This document shows, one piece after another, positions 1-6,916 of a stretch of 9,835 nt of DNA. The stretch is from contig CAIMEK010000772.1 of assembly GCA_903839965.1 (NCBI GenBank), positions 1 through 9,835 on the forward strand, read 5' to 3'. Under the pieces are notes generated by a model. The model saw nothing but the letters and a program-made list of their open reading frames with translations, ran no database searches and was not told the DNA's origin. The stretch is from an uncultured Acetobacteraceae bacterium (lineage in GTDB: Bacteria > Pseudomonadota > Alphaproteobacteria > Acetobacterales > Acetobacteraceae). Numbering within the stretch: the stretch's first letter is position 1; every line of letters begins with the position of its first letter. The translations under genes were made by a program, and so were the position numbers.

Positions 1-1
1 C

Positions 2-433
2 GGGCACAAGCTGTTCCTGCGCACCGGCGAATACGCCAACGGCCAGATCGGCGAGATCTTCGTCGCCCTGCACAAGGAAGGCGCCGCCTTCAAGGGCCTG
101 ATGGACAATTTCGCCATCGCCGTCAGCCTGGGCCTGCAGCACGGCGTGCCGCTGGCGGACTTCGTCGAAGCCTTCACCTTCACCCGTTTCGGCCCCGCCG
201 GCACGGTGGAAGGCGACCCGGCGGTGGAGCGCGCCACCAGCCTGCTCGACTACATCTTCCGCAACCTTGCCGCCAACTACATGGGCCGCACCGAAATCCC
301 CGACGCCGAGGACGAGGAGATGGACACCGTCGGCGACGGCGCCCGCGACCGCTCGCCGTTGCTGCCGCTCCTGCTGCCGCAGGGCGAAGCCCCGCGAGTC
401 CGCCGCCGCGCCTTGCGGGTGGTCGGGAAATAA
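2..433 (+). CDS. nrdJ: Adenosylcobalamin-dependent (class II) ribonucleotide reductase, C-terminal part
   Basis: The gene begins before the window; 143 C-terminal residues are visible, ending at the TAA at 431-433. Class II reductases convert ribonucleotides to deoxyribonucleotides in the cytoplasm using adenosylcobalamin and need no oxygen. Recognition rests on family-typical stretches: GHKLFLRTGEY at the visible start, GEIFVALHKEGAAFKGLM, NNF-like DNFAIAVSLGLQHGVPL, FVEAFTFTRFGPAGTV and the LLDYIFRNLAANYMGR helix, which form the last part of the alpha/beta barrel. After this the protein continues for only about 45 residues: an acidic linker, then a Pro/Leu- and Arg-rich end. Many alphaproteobacterial NrdJ proteins carry a Cys-rich (CxxC) C-terminal tail that re-reduces the active site; the visible part has no cysteine at all. 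The ridA gene starts 15 nt after the stop, so the two are probably co-transcribed. The family call is firm; the tail difference is seen directly but its meaning is open. Confidence 0.9.
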   Translation, partial: GHKLFLRTGEYANGQIGEIFVALHKEGAAFKGLMDNFAIAVSLGLQHGVPLADFVEAFTFTRFGPAGTVEGDPAVERATSLLDYIFRNLAANYMGRTEIPDAEDEEMDTVGDGARDRSPLLPLLLPQGEAPRVRRRALRVVGK

Positions 434-448
434 AAGGAAACCAACGAC

Positions 449-916
449 ATGGCCGGCAATATTGAAGCGAAACTGCAGGCGCTCGGCATCACCCTGCCCA
501 CCCCGATGCCGCCGATCGCCAACTACGTGCCGTTCGTCGTCAGCGGCGACCTCGTGGTGGTCAGCGGCCAGGTGCCGGCGGTGGACGGCAAAATCGCCGT
601 CACCGGCAAGGTCGGCGACGGCCTGACCATCGAGCAGGGCCAGCACGCCGCGCGGTTATGCTTCATAAACGTCATGGTGCATCTCAAGGCCGCCTGCGGC
701 GGCGACCTCGACCGGGTGCGGCAGGTCGTGCGCCTCGGCGGCTTCATCGCCGCCCCGGCCGGCTTCACCGGCCATGCCCAGGTGATGAACGGCGCCTCGG
801 ACCTCGCGGTGGCGGTGTTCGGCGAGGCTGGCCGGCATGCGCGCACCACCATCGGCGTGCCGTCGCTGCCGGCCGACGCGGCGGTGGAAGTGGACGGCAT
901 CTTCCGCATTGCCTGA
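449..916 (+). CDS. RidA family protein (YjgF/YER057c/UK114 superfamily)
   Basis: A 155-residue protein of the RidA superfamily, small cytoplasmic trimers. RidA itself hydrolyses reactive enamine/imine intermediates such as 2-aminoacrylate; many relatives have other or unknown substrates. Family signs are the N-terminal beta strand block (VPFVVSGDLVVVSGQVP, residues 28-43), the helix carrying DLDRVRQVVRLGGFI (86-100) and the C-terminal ARTTIGVPSLPADAAVEVDG (131-150). Arg132 and Glu147 are 15 residues apart, matching the spacing of catalytic Arg105 and Glu120 in E. coli RidA. The long N-terminus (MAGNIEAKLQALGITLP) and 155-aa length, against about 128 in RidA, point to the separate YjgF-like_1 subgroup rather than to RidA proper, so I give no symbol. 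An AAGGA at 434-438 lies 10 nt before the ATG. It sits between nrdJ and an acyltransferase on the same strand. Family is certain; the reaction is not. Confidence 0.92.
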   Translation: MAGNIEAKLQALGITLPTPMPPIANYVPFVVSGDLVVVSGQVPAVDGKIAVTGKVGDGLTIEQGQHAARLCFINVMVHLKAACGGDLDRVRQVVRLGGFIAAPAGFTGHAQVMNGASDLAVAVFGEAGRHARTTIGVPSLPADAAVEVDGIFRIA

Positions 917-926
917 CGGCGCCGCA

Positions 927-940
927 CCCCTAATTAGGGG
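927..940. promoter_or_regulatory. Perfect 14-bp palindrome covering the ribosome-binding site of the acyltransferase gene
   Basis: The bases CCCCTAATTAGGGG read the same on both strands. They fill the gap between ridA and the acyltransferase gene, ending 3 nt before its ATG. The right arm (AGGGGA, 936-941) is also the only Shine-Dalgarno-like sequence for that gene, and its spacing to the ATG is short. In RNA the arms could pair as a 4-5 bp stem and hide the ribosome-binding site; in DNA the element could bind a dimeric regulator. The symmetry is seen directly; the function is inference. Confidence 0.4.
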
Positions 941-943
941 AGC

Positions 944-2101
944 ATGCCCGACGGATCGCCTGCGCTGACGCTGACGCTGCACGCCGCCATCGGCGAGCTG
1001 GCCGCCGCCGACTGGGATGCCTGCGCCGGGTCCGCCAACCCCTTCGTTTCGCACGCCTTCCTCTCCGCCGTGGAAGACAGCGGCTCGGCCAGCGCCCGCA
1101 CGGGCTGGCTGCCCCAACACGCGGCGCTCACCGGCGCCGAGGGCCGGCTGCTCGCGGTGGCGCCGATGTACGCCAAGTCGCACAGCTACGGGGAATACGT
1201 CTTCGACCATGGCTGGGCGCAGGCCTTCGAGCGCGCCGGCGGGAGCTACTACCCGAAACTGCAGGTCGCCAGCCCGTTCAGCCCGGTGCCGGGCCCCCGC
1301 CTGCTGGTGCGCGACGTGCCCCGCCCCGTGCTGGCCCAGGCCCTGGTGCAGGCCGCCGGGCACCTGTCCGTCTCCTCGGTGCACGCGACGTTCTGCACGG
1401 AGGCGGATTGGCAGGCGCTCGGCGAGGCCGGCTGGCTGCAGCGCACCGGCATGCAGTTCCACTGGGAAAACGCCGGCTACGCCGATTTCGACGCCTTCCT
1501 GGCCGCGCTGAATTCCCGCAAACGCAAGACCATCCGCCGCGAACGTCGCAACGCGCAGGCCAGCGGCCTGGAGTTCGTCACCCTGCGCGGCGGCGACATC
1601 GGCCGGCGCGAGTGGGACGCCTTCTACGGCTTCTACACCTCCACCGTGGACCGCAAGTGGGGCTCGGCCTACCTGACCCGCCGCTTCTTCACCCTGCTCG
1701 GCCAGCGGCTGGGCGATGCGGTGGTGCTGATGCTGGCCCGCACGCCGGGCGGCGCGTGGGTGGCCGGGGCGCTGAATCTGCTGGGAACAGAGGCGCTTTA
1801 CGGCCGCAACTGGGGCTGCACAGGCGACTGGCCGTTCCTGCATTTCGAGCTTTGCTACTACCGCGCCATCGAGTTCGCCATCGCCGAGGGCCTGTCGCGG
1901 GTCGAGGCCGGCGCGCAGGGCGAGCACAAGATCCAGCGCGGCTACATGCCGAAGCCGACCTTCTCGGCGCACTGGATCGCCCATGCCGGCCTGCGCCGGG
2001 CGGTGGCCGAATTCCTCGAGCACGAACGCGTGGAAAAGCACGCGCACATGGCGGAACTGGCCACGCTCTCGCCGTTCCGCCGCGAGGGCGACACGGCGTA
2101 G
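944..2101 (+). CDS. GNAT/FemAB-like N-acyltransferase (COG3146, DUF482)
   Basis: A 385-residue protein of the COG3146 'predicted N-acyltransferase' family (Pfam FemAB_like/DUF482), thought to contain GNAT-like acyltransferase folds; the substrate is unknown. Recognised from NPFVSHAFLSAVEDSGSA near residue 27, the SHSYGEYVFDHGWAQAFER and YYPKLQVASPFSPVPGPRLL blocks (about 74-125), the basic stretch KRKTIRRERRNA (about 191-202), FYTSTVDRKWG, and the C-terminal run GRNWGC, FHFELCYY-like HFELCYYRAIEFAI, EAGAQGEHKIQRGYMPKP and FSAHWI. The length fits the family. The gene starts 27 nt after ridA, probably in one operon. In many alphaproteobacteria these two flank a glycerophosphodiester phosphodiesterase gene (from memory); none lies between them here. 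The start codon follows a perfect palindrome that contains the ribosome-binding sequence. A damaged second copy of part of this gene lies at 7174-7474. No signal peptide is seen. Confidence 0.88.
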   Translation: MPDGSPALTLTLHAAIGELAAADWDACAGSANPFVSHAFLSAVEDSGSASARTGWLPQHAALTGAEGRLLAVAPMYAKSHSYGEYVFDHGWAQAFERAGGSYYPKLQVASPFSPVPGPRLLVRDVPRPVLAQALVQAAGHLSVSSVHATFCTEADWQALGEAGWLQRTGMQFHWENAGYADFDAFLAALNSRKRKTIRRERRNAQASGLEFVTLRGGDIGRREWDAFYGFYTSTVDRKWGSAYLTRRFFTLLGQRLGDAVVLMLARTPGGAWVAGALNLLGTEALYGRNWGCTGDWPFLHFELCYYRAIEFAIAEGLSRVEAGAQGEHKIQRGYMPKPTFSAHWIAHAGLRRAVAEFLEHERVEKHAHMAELATLSPFRREGDTA

Positions 2102-2162
2102 GCCCTGTGTTCGCGCCCGGCCCGGCGCTGTCCTGGATCAATTAACCACTTGCCCGGGTCCC

Positions 2163-2208
2163 GTTCGGGTGCCGATCCACCCGCCTGAACCCGTTTCGTC
2201 GCCGAAAC
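2163..2208. terminator. Two stem-loops at the convergent acyltransferase/livF junction, probable bidirectional terminator
   Basis: The 108-bp gap between the two convergent genes (2102-2209) holds two inverted repeats. CGGGTG (2166-2171) pairs with CACCCG (2178-2183) around a 6-nt loop, and GTTC (2163-2166) can add pairs with GAAC (2187-2190) past a bulge. GTTTCG (2193-2198) pairs with CGAAAC (2203-2208) around a TCGC loop, directly after the livF stop. Neither is followed by a clear T-run, so these may end transcription weakly or protect mRNA ends. The location between converging genes supports a terminator role. Confidence 0.45.
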
Positions 2209-2209
2209 C

Positions 2210-2938
2210 TCAGTCCACCACGGCAAGCCCGCCGAGATAGGCGGCGCGCACGTGATCGTTGTTCCACAACTCCTCCGGCTTGCCGGAGAGTAGCAGCGTC
2301 CCGGCCTCCAGCACGTAGCCGCGATCGGCAACACCGAGCGCCATGTTGGCGTTCTGCTCCACCAGCAGCACGGTGGCGCCGCGCTCGCGGATCTCGGTGA
2401 TGATGCGGAACACCTGCTGGACGATCATCGGCGCAAGGCCGAGCGACGGCTCGTCGAGCAGCAGCAGCTTCGGCTTGGCCATCATGCCGCGCGCCACGGC
2501 GACCATCTGCGCCTCGCCGCCCGAAAGCGTCCAGGCATAGGAGTGCTGCAGGCGTTTCAGGCCCGAAAACAACTCCAGGATTTCATCCACCTCCCGCTCC
2601 ATCTGGCCGCGCGGAACGCCGCTCCGGTTCGACGCGCCGAGCAGGATATTGTCGCGCACGGTCAGGCCGGGAAACAGCCGCCGCCCTTCCGGCACATGCG
2701 CAAGGCCGAGCCGCGCGATCGCCCCGGTCTTCATGCCGAGAATCGGTTTGCCGCCAAAGGTGACGGAACCCGTGTGGTTCGCCACCAGGCCCGAAATGCA
2801 GCGCAGGGTGGTACTCTTGCCGGCGCCGTTCGAGCCGATGAGGGCCACGATCTCGCCTTCGTCGACGAACAGATCGATCCCCTTGAGCACATCGCCGGCG
2901 TTGTAGCGTGCGGTAAGTTCCTTGATCTCAAGCAGCAT
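2210..2938 (-). CDS. livF: Branched-chain amino acid-type ABC transporter, ATP-binding protein LivF
   Basis: A 242-residue cytoplasmic ATPase, the second of the two ATPases that power a HAAT-family (Liv) importer. Visible motifs: Walker A GSNGAGKS (35-42), the family variant HVPEGRRLFPGLTV in the Q-loop region (81-94; Glu replaces Gln, as usual in LivF), signature LSGGE (138-142), Walker B LLLLDEPSLGLAP with Asp162/Glu163, and LLVEQNA (191-197), where Gln195 sits at the usual H-loop histidine position. The last feature is typical of LivF. The start at 2938 (MLLEIKELT) is chosen because it matches family N-termini; a Met 10 codons upstream is in frame but would add an odd leader. The chosen ATG overlaps the end of the upstream livMG gene by 11 nt, which suggests translational coupling. 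It is the last gene of the liv operon, followed by two stem-loops. Confidence 0.94.
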   Translation of the reverse strand: MLLEIKELTARYNAGDVLKGIDLFVDEGEIVALIGSNGAGKSTTLRCISGLVANHTGSVTFGGKPILGMKTGAIARLGLAHVPEGRRLFPGLTVRDNILLGASNRSGVPRGQMEREVDEILELFSGLKRLQHSYAWTLSGGEAQMVAVARGMMAKPKLLLLDEPSLGLAPMIVQQVFRIITEIRERGATVLLVEQNANMALGVADRGYVLEAGTLLLSGKPEELWNNDHVRAAYLGGLAVVD

Positions 2939-4682
2939 CGCGATGCGGCTCCCCCAGATAGGCGGCAATGACTTCGGGGTGGTTGAGCGCGAACTTGGGA
3001 TCGCCGTCCGCGATGCGTCGCCCGAAATTCAATACGGTGATGTGGTCGGCCACCCGTTCGATCAGCTTCATGTCGTGGTCGATGATGACGATCGTCATCC
3101 CGTGTCCCTGCAATCGCTTCAGCAACTCGGCCATCTCGCCCTTTTCGGTCAGGTTGAGGCCGGCGCCGGGCTCGTCGAGCAGCAGGATCTCGGGCGAACC
3201 CGCCAGCGCACGGGCAATCTCGACATAACGCTGATGGCCGTATGGCAGATCGCCCACCGGCAGATGCGCCGCGTCGCGCAGGCCGACGAAATCGAGGGCG
3301 GCCAGTGCCCGTTCCATGGTCGCGTCGATGCCCGACACATCGTTGCCGGCACGCTCCGCACCGATAACGACGTTCTCCAGCACCGTCATGCCACGGAACA
3401 CGCGGATGTTCTGGTAGGTGCGGCACATGCCCAGCCGGGCGCGGTCATGCGGCGCCAGCGTGGTCACGTCCTGGCCAAGGAATTCCACCTTCCCCGCGGT
3501 CGTGACATAAAGCCCCGTGATCACGTTCAGCAGGGTGGTCTTGCCGGAACCGTTCGGTCCGATAAGGGCGTGCACCGAACCCCGACGCACCGTCATGTCG
3601 ACGTCGTCCACCGCCTTGAGTCCGCCGAAATGCTTGGCGAGGGCGGCGATGTTCAGCACGACCTCCTGCGAGGGGACGGCCTGGCGGGCGAGCAGGGGCA
3701 GCGCCGCCTCCTTCCCCGCCGGGATCGGGCCGGGCTTGAAGAAGCGCGCCGTCACCAGGCCCCACATGCCGCGCGGCAGGAAGATGATGATGGCGATCAC
3801 CGCCGCGCCATAGACGGCAAGGTAGGCCTGCCGCAGGAACCGCAGCCATTCCGGCAGCAGCACCAGCAGCACCGTGCCGAACAGCGCGCCGAAGGAATAC
3901 TCGACGCCGCCGAGCAGTGCCATCGTCAGCAGCACGACCGAATCGTTGAAGGTGAACTGGTCCGGGCTGATGTAGCCGAAGGCGCCCGCGAACAGGCCGC
4001 CGCCAAGCCCGCCGACGGCGGCGCTGATGCCGAACGCGATGACCTTGGTGCGGAACACGTTGATGCCGCAGGTGCTGGCGGCGAGGTCGTTGTCGCGCAC
4101 CGCCTGCATGGCGCGCCCGAGTTGGCTCGCCTTCAGGAACAGGGCGTAGATGGTCACCGCGCCCAGGAAGAGCAGACAGAGTCCCAGATAGACATTCCCG
4201 CCGGAGAGGTCGACCCCGAACAGCGTCGGGCGGGGAATGCCGGATATCCCGTCCGGTCCGTGCGTGAAGCCGAGCCAATTGGTCAGCACCATGGTGAGGA
4301 TGATCTGGAAGCTGATCGTCACCATGCCGATATAATGTCCGCCGAGCCGCAACGTCGTCAGCCCGAGGATGAGGCCGCAGATGCCGGAGACCGCAACCCC
4401 CACGGCGAGGGCCAGGAAAAACGGCATGCCGTAGTCGACCGTTCCGATCGCCACGCAGTAGGCGCCGATGCCCAGGAAGCCCGCCTGCGACAGCGAAATC
4501 TGCCCGCAGTAGCCGAGCACCACGACCATGCCCACGACCGCGATGGCGTAGGTCGCGGCCTGCATCATGATGTTGAGGTAATAGCCGTGCGACGGCGCCA
4601 CCAGGGCGATCACGATCACGGCGAGAATGCCGAGGCCGCCATAAAGCAGGCCGCGGTTGCGCATGGAAGCGGCGGTGAGCAT
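2928..4682 (-). CDS. Fused LivM permease / LivG ATP-binding protein of a branched-chain amino acid-type ABC transporter
   Basis: A single 584-residue chain joins two normally separate subunits. Residues 1-315 are a LivM-type permease with multiple hydrophobic segments, the family motif LGYCGQISLSQAGFLGIGAY (56-75), GPDGISGIP (142-150) and the ATPase-contacting loop GRAMQAVRDNDLAASTCGI (189-207). A linker (about 316-340) leads into a LivG-type ATPase: Walker A GPNGSGKT (375-382), Q-loop Gln424 in TYQNIRVF, signature LPYGH (479-483, with Pro-Tyr in place of Ser-Gly), Walker B LLLDEPGAGLN with Asp503/Glu504, and H-loop His536 in IIDHD. No stop or frameshift separates the halves. LivM-LivG fusions are known in proteobacteria, so this is probably a working protein. 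It starts 10 nt after livH behind a GGGGAAGGG run, and a second Met at residue 7 is a possible alternative start. Confidence 0.93.
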   Translation of the reverse strand: MLTAASMRNRGLLYGGLGILAVIVIALVAPSHGYYLNIMMQAATYAIAVVGMVVVLGYCGQISLSQAGFLGIGAYCVAIGTVDYGMPFFLALAVGVAVSGICGLILGLTTLRLGGHYIGMVTISFQIILTMVLTNWLGFTHGPDGISGIPRPTLFGVDLSGGNVYLGLCLLFLGAVTIYALFLKASQLGRAMQAVRDNDLAASTCGINVFRTKVIAFGISAAVGGLGGGLFAGAFGYISPDQFTFNDSVVLLTMALLGGVEYSFGALFGTVLLVLLPEWLRFLRQAYLAVYGAAVIAIIIFLPRGMWGLVTARFFKPGPIPAGKEAALPLLARQAVPSQEVVLNIAALAKHFGGLKAVDDVDMTVRRGSVHALIGPNGSGKTTLLNVITGLYVTTAGKVEFLGQDVTTLAPHDRARLGMCRTYQNIRVFRGMTVLENVVIGAERAGNDVSGIDATMERALAALDFVGLRDAAHLPVGDLPYGHQRYVEIARALAGSPEILLLDEPGAGLNLTEKGEMAELLKRLQGHGMTIVIIDHDMKLIERVADHITVLNFGRRIADGDPKFALNHPEVIAAYLGEPHRDAA

Positions 4683-4692
4683 GGCCCTTCCC

Positions 4693-5568
4693 CTACGCTT
4701 TCTCGGCGACGCGTTCGCCGAACAGACCCTGTGGACGCACCAGCAGCACGGCGAGCAGCATCAGGAACGCGAAGGCGTCCTTGTAGGGACCCGAGATGTA
4801 GGCCGCCCCGAGGGTTTCGACGATGCCGATGAGCAGGCCGCCGATGATGGCGCCCGGGATCGAGCCGAAGCCGCCGATGATATTGGCGGCGAACGCCTTC
4901 AGCGCGACGACCGAAGCAATGCCGACGGAAACGAACAGGATCGGGGCAACCAGGATGCCGGCCAGTCCGCCGAGCGCGGCGCTGTAGAAGAAGATGCCGA
5001 AAATCAACGTGATCACCGGAATGCCGAGCAGGCCAGCCGTTTCCCTGTCCATGGAGGTCGCCTGGATCTTCTTGCCGACCATCGTCTTCTCGAAGATCAG
5101 GTATTGCAGCACCAGCAAGGCGAGTGCGGTGCCGATGATCGAGAGGTACTGGGAATCCATGAAGATGTCGCCGACCAGGAAACCCGACGCATCGAACAGC
5201 CCCGGCAGCACCTGCGGGCTCGGCCCATAGGTCGCCAGCACGGTATTCTCCAGCAGAATGCCCGCGCCGATGGTGCTGATGATCACCGGGATCTGTCCGC
5301 GGGTCCTGAGCGGCCAGTAGGTGATCAGGCCGAACACCACGCCGACCGTCCCCATCAGCACGACCGACACCACCAGGGCGATGGCGTACGGCACATGGAA
5401 GCTCACCAGCAGGATCAGCATGAGGTAGGCGCCGAGCATCGAGAATTCGCCCTGCGCGAAGTTGACCACGTTGGCCGAGCGGATCAGCAGCACGAAGCCC
5501 AGCGAAACCATGGCATAGATGCTGCCGATACCAATGCCGGTAAACAACAGCTGCGGAAGCATGCTCAT
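4693..5568 (-). CDS. livH: Branched-chain amino acid-type ABC transporter permease LivH
   Basis: A 291-residue inner-membrane permease that would pair with the LivM half of the next protein to form the import channel. Family signs: the N-terminal GIGIGSIYAMVSLGFVLL (11-28), SANVVNFAQGEFSMLGAY (31-48), the cytoplasmic loop KKIQATSMDRETAGLLGIPV (166-185) that contacts the ATPases, KAFAANIIGGFGSIPGA (224-240) and the C-terminal LLVRPQGLFGE (275-285). Hydrophobic segments fill most of the chain. The start at 5568 (MSMLPQ) is preceded by AAGG at about 8 nt; the frame stays open far upstream, but that part is low-complexity and unlike the family. The gene follows livK after a 97-nt gap that holds a strong hairpin, and livMG follows after 10 nt. 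The substrate class (branched-chain amino acids, amides or small carboxylates) cannot be told from the permease. Confidence 0.94.
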   Translation of the reverse strand: MSMLPQLLFTGIGIGSIYAMVSLGFVLLIRSANVVNFAQGEFSMLGAYLMLILLVSFHVPYAIALVVSVVLMGTVGVVFGLITYWPLRTRGQIPVIISTIGAGILLENTVLATYGPSPQVLPGLFDASGFLVGDIFMDSQYLSIIGTALALLVLQYLIFEKTMVGKKIQATSMDRETAGLLGIPVITLIFGIFFYSAALGGLAGILVAPILFVSVGIASVVALKAFAANIIGGFGSIPGAIIGGLLIGIVETLGAAYISGPYKDAFAFLMLLAVLLVRPQGLFGERVAEKA

Positions 5569-5598
5569 CGGCGACCTTGCGCGACAGAGGGCACGGGA

Positions 5599-5646
5599 GC
5601 GCCCCTCCCGGCCCGGCACGCACGCCGCCGGGAGCGGAAGGGGCGC
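5599..5646 (-). promoter_or_regulatory. Long bulged GC-rich hairpin between livK and livH
   Basis: Two nested inverted repeats share one axis. The outer arms GCGCCCCT (5599-5606) and AGGGGCGC (5639-5646) are perfect over 8 bp. The inner arms TCCCGGC (5606-5612, sharing base 5606 with the outer arm) and GCCGGGA (5627-5633) pair over 7 bp, with a 5-nt bulge on one side (5634-5638) and a 14-nt loop. There is no T-run after it on the minus strand, so it is not a classical terminator. In binding-protein importer operons such hairpins after the binding-protein gene stabilise its mRNA and lower downstream expression, which would give many binding proteins per membrane complex. That role is inferred from position. 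Confidence 0.6.
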
Positions 5647-5665
5647 GGGAGCAACGATCAGGCCG

Positions 5666-6805
5666 TCACTTGGCGGGCGTGATCTGGCGGATGAAGACGA
5701 GCTTGCCGTCCTCGTTGCGGATGATGTTGTAGCTGGTGAGGCCGTCGCCGTTATCGTCGAAGGTGTAGGTGCCCTCGGTGCCGGGGAAGTCCTTGATGGC
5801 GTGCAGGGCATCGCGCAGCTTCGCCGGATCGGTGCCGCCGGTCTTCTTGATCGCCTCGACGGTCAGGTTGACCGCGTCATACGGCCAGGCCGACTGGTCG
5901 TCGGTGGTGCCGCCATATGCCTTGAGGTACTCCCCGGCGAATTTCTTCGCCGTCGGGCTGGCATTGTCATCGTAGTCGGCGACCACATAGGTCCCATAGA
6001 GGGCGGGACCGGCCAGGTTGCGGCTGATCGGCGAGGCAACCGACGCCGATCCGATCCACGGAATGGCCACGCCGAACTGTTTCAGCTGGCGCGCGAACAG
6101 GGCAACGTCGTTCTCGAAGGCGATGTAGGTCGTGAGCACGTCGGCGCCCGAGTTGCGCACGGCCAGCACCACCGGGGTGAGATCGGCCTGCCCGTTGTTG
6201 ATGCCCTGCTCGAGAACCGGCGTGATGCCGAGGGCCTTGAGCTGTTCGATCACCAGCTTGCCGCCGCTGGCGCCGAACGCGTCGGTGCCATGCACCACCG
6301 CCCACTTGGTTTTCTTCAGTTCGTTGACGCCGAACGCGGCGATCACCTTGGACGAGTACGTGTCATTGGGCCGGCAGCGGAAAATCCACGGATTGCCCAT
6401 ATGGGTCAGCGTCGGGTCCGAACCGCCGATGAACGTCGGGATGCCGGACTTCTTGATGTCGGCGGCGATCGCGTTGACCTGGGTGGACCGCACCGACCCC
6501 AGAATGACGGCGAGATCGCCCCGGTTCACCAGCCGCGAGAACGCCAGCACGATGCCTGGGTTGGTCGTCTGGTCGTCTTCCAGCACCAGCTCGAGCATGC
6601 GGCCATTGACGCCGCCGGCCGCGTTCACCTGGTCGATGGCGAGTTTGGCCCCCTCGGTCTGCAGCTTGCCGGTGGTGGCGCCCGGGCCGGTCATCGGGAT
6701 CGTCATGCCGATCTTGATGGTGTCCGCGGCGGTGGCCGGGCCGACGAAACCAAGGCAGGCACCAGCCGAAACCATTCCGATTAGCGAACGGCGAGACGTG
6801 ATCAT
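5666..6805 (-). CDS. Branched-chain amino acid-type ABC transporter substrate-binding protein (LivK-like), exported
   Basis: A 379-residue periplasmic binding protein of the Leu/Ile/Val-binding (Peripla_BP_6) family, which captures the solute for the LivH/LivMG/LivF importer. The N-terminus is an export signal of about 27 residues: SRRSLIG near residues 4-10 resembles a twin-arginine motif, followed by a hydrophobic stretch and an ATA-A cleavage site before DTIKIGMTIPMTGPGA. Further family signs are AIDQVNAAGGVNGR, LELVLEDDQT, LAVILGSVRS, the IPTFIGGSDPTLT strand, and the C-terminal DGLTSYNIIRNEDGKLVFIRQI. Start support: a GGGAGG ribosome-binding site (6811-6816) lies 5 nt before the ATG. It is the first gene of the operon. 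LivK relatives bind many solutes (branched-chain amino acids, amides, urea, aromatic acids), so the ligand is unknown; whether export is Tat or Sec is also uncertain. Confidence 0.93.
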   Translation of the reverse strand: MITSRRSLIGMVSAGACLGFVGPATAADTIKIGMTIPMTGPGATTGKLQTEGAKLAIDQVNAAGGVNGRMLELVLEDDQTTNPGIVLAFSRLVNRGDLAVILGSVRSTQVNAIAADIKKSGIPTFIGGSDPTLTHMGNPWIFRCRPNDTYSSKVIAAFGVNELKKTKWAVVHGTDAFGASGGKLVIEQLKALGITPVLEQGINNGQADLTPVVLAVRNSGADVLTTYIAFENDVALFARQLKQFGVAIPWIGSASVASPISRNLAGPALYGTYVVADYDDNASPTAKKFAGEYLKAYGGTTDDQSAWPYDAVNLTVEAIKKTGGTDPAKLRDALHAIKDFPGTEGTYTFDDNGDGLTSYNIIRNEDGKLVFIRQITPAK

Positions 6806-6852
6806 GAAGCCCTCCCAAGCAGGTCCTAGTTCACATTTGATTGACCGGGGCG

Positions 6853-6881
6853 GCCTTAGCCGATGCGGTTTTGGTAGTCAA
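6853..6881 (-). promoter_or_regulatory. Candidate sigma-70-type promoter of the liv operon
   Basis: Reading the minus strand, TTGACT (6881-6876) is followed after exactly 17 nt by TAAGGC (6858-6853), about 50 nt before the livK start codon. The -35 is close to consensus and the -10 is weak. The pair lies inside a longer imperfect inverted repeat, with arms GGCCTT (6852-6857) and AAGGCC (6895-6900) and inner arms TTTGGT (6870-6875) and ACCAAA (6891-6896), which could be an operator. The match is by eye only. Confidence 0.35.
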
Positions 6882-6897
6882 CCGAAATGCACCAAAG

Positions 6898-6916
6898 GCC
6901 AGCCGACCAGGCTGGC
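6898..6916. repeat. 7-bp perfect inverted repeat upstream of the liv operon
   Basis: GCCAGCC (6898-6904) and GGCTGGC (6910-6916) pair perfectly around the 5-nt loop GACCA. It sits just upstream of the candidate liv -35 box, a position suited to a regulator-binding site, and could equally form a small hairpin. The symmetry is seen; the role is unknown. Confidence 0.4.

Noticed and set aside
656..2047. A 463-codon minus-strand frame opposite ridA and the acyltransferase
   Set aside because: Antisense shadow of two recognised genes; low-complexity Ala/Gly/Arg/His content and no domain.
2922..4832. A 636-codon plus-strand open frame opposite livMG
   Set aside because: It is antisense to a clear transporter gene, its translation is His/Arg/Gln/Asp-rich without any recognisable domain, and long antisense frames are expected in GC3-rich DNA.
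5519..6784. A 421-codon plus-strand frame opposite livK, and a similar one (4657-5682) opposite livH
   Set aside because: Both mirror the codon structure of the real minus-strand genes and show no family motifs or membrane segments of their own.
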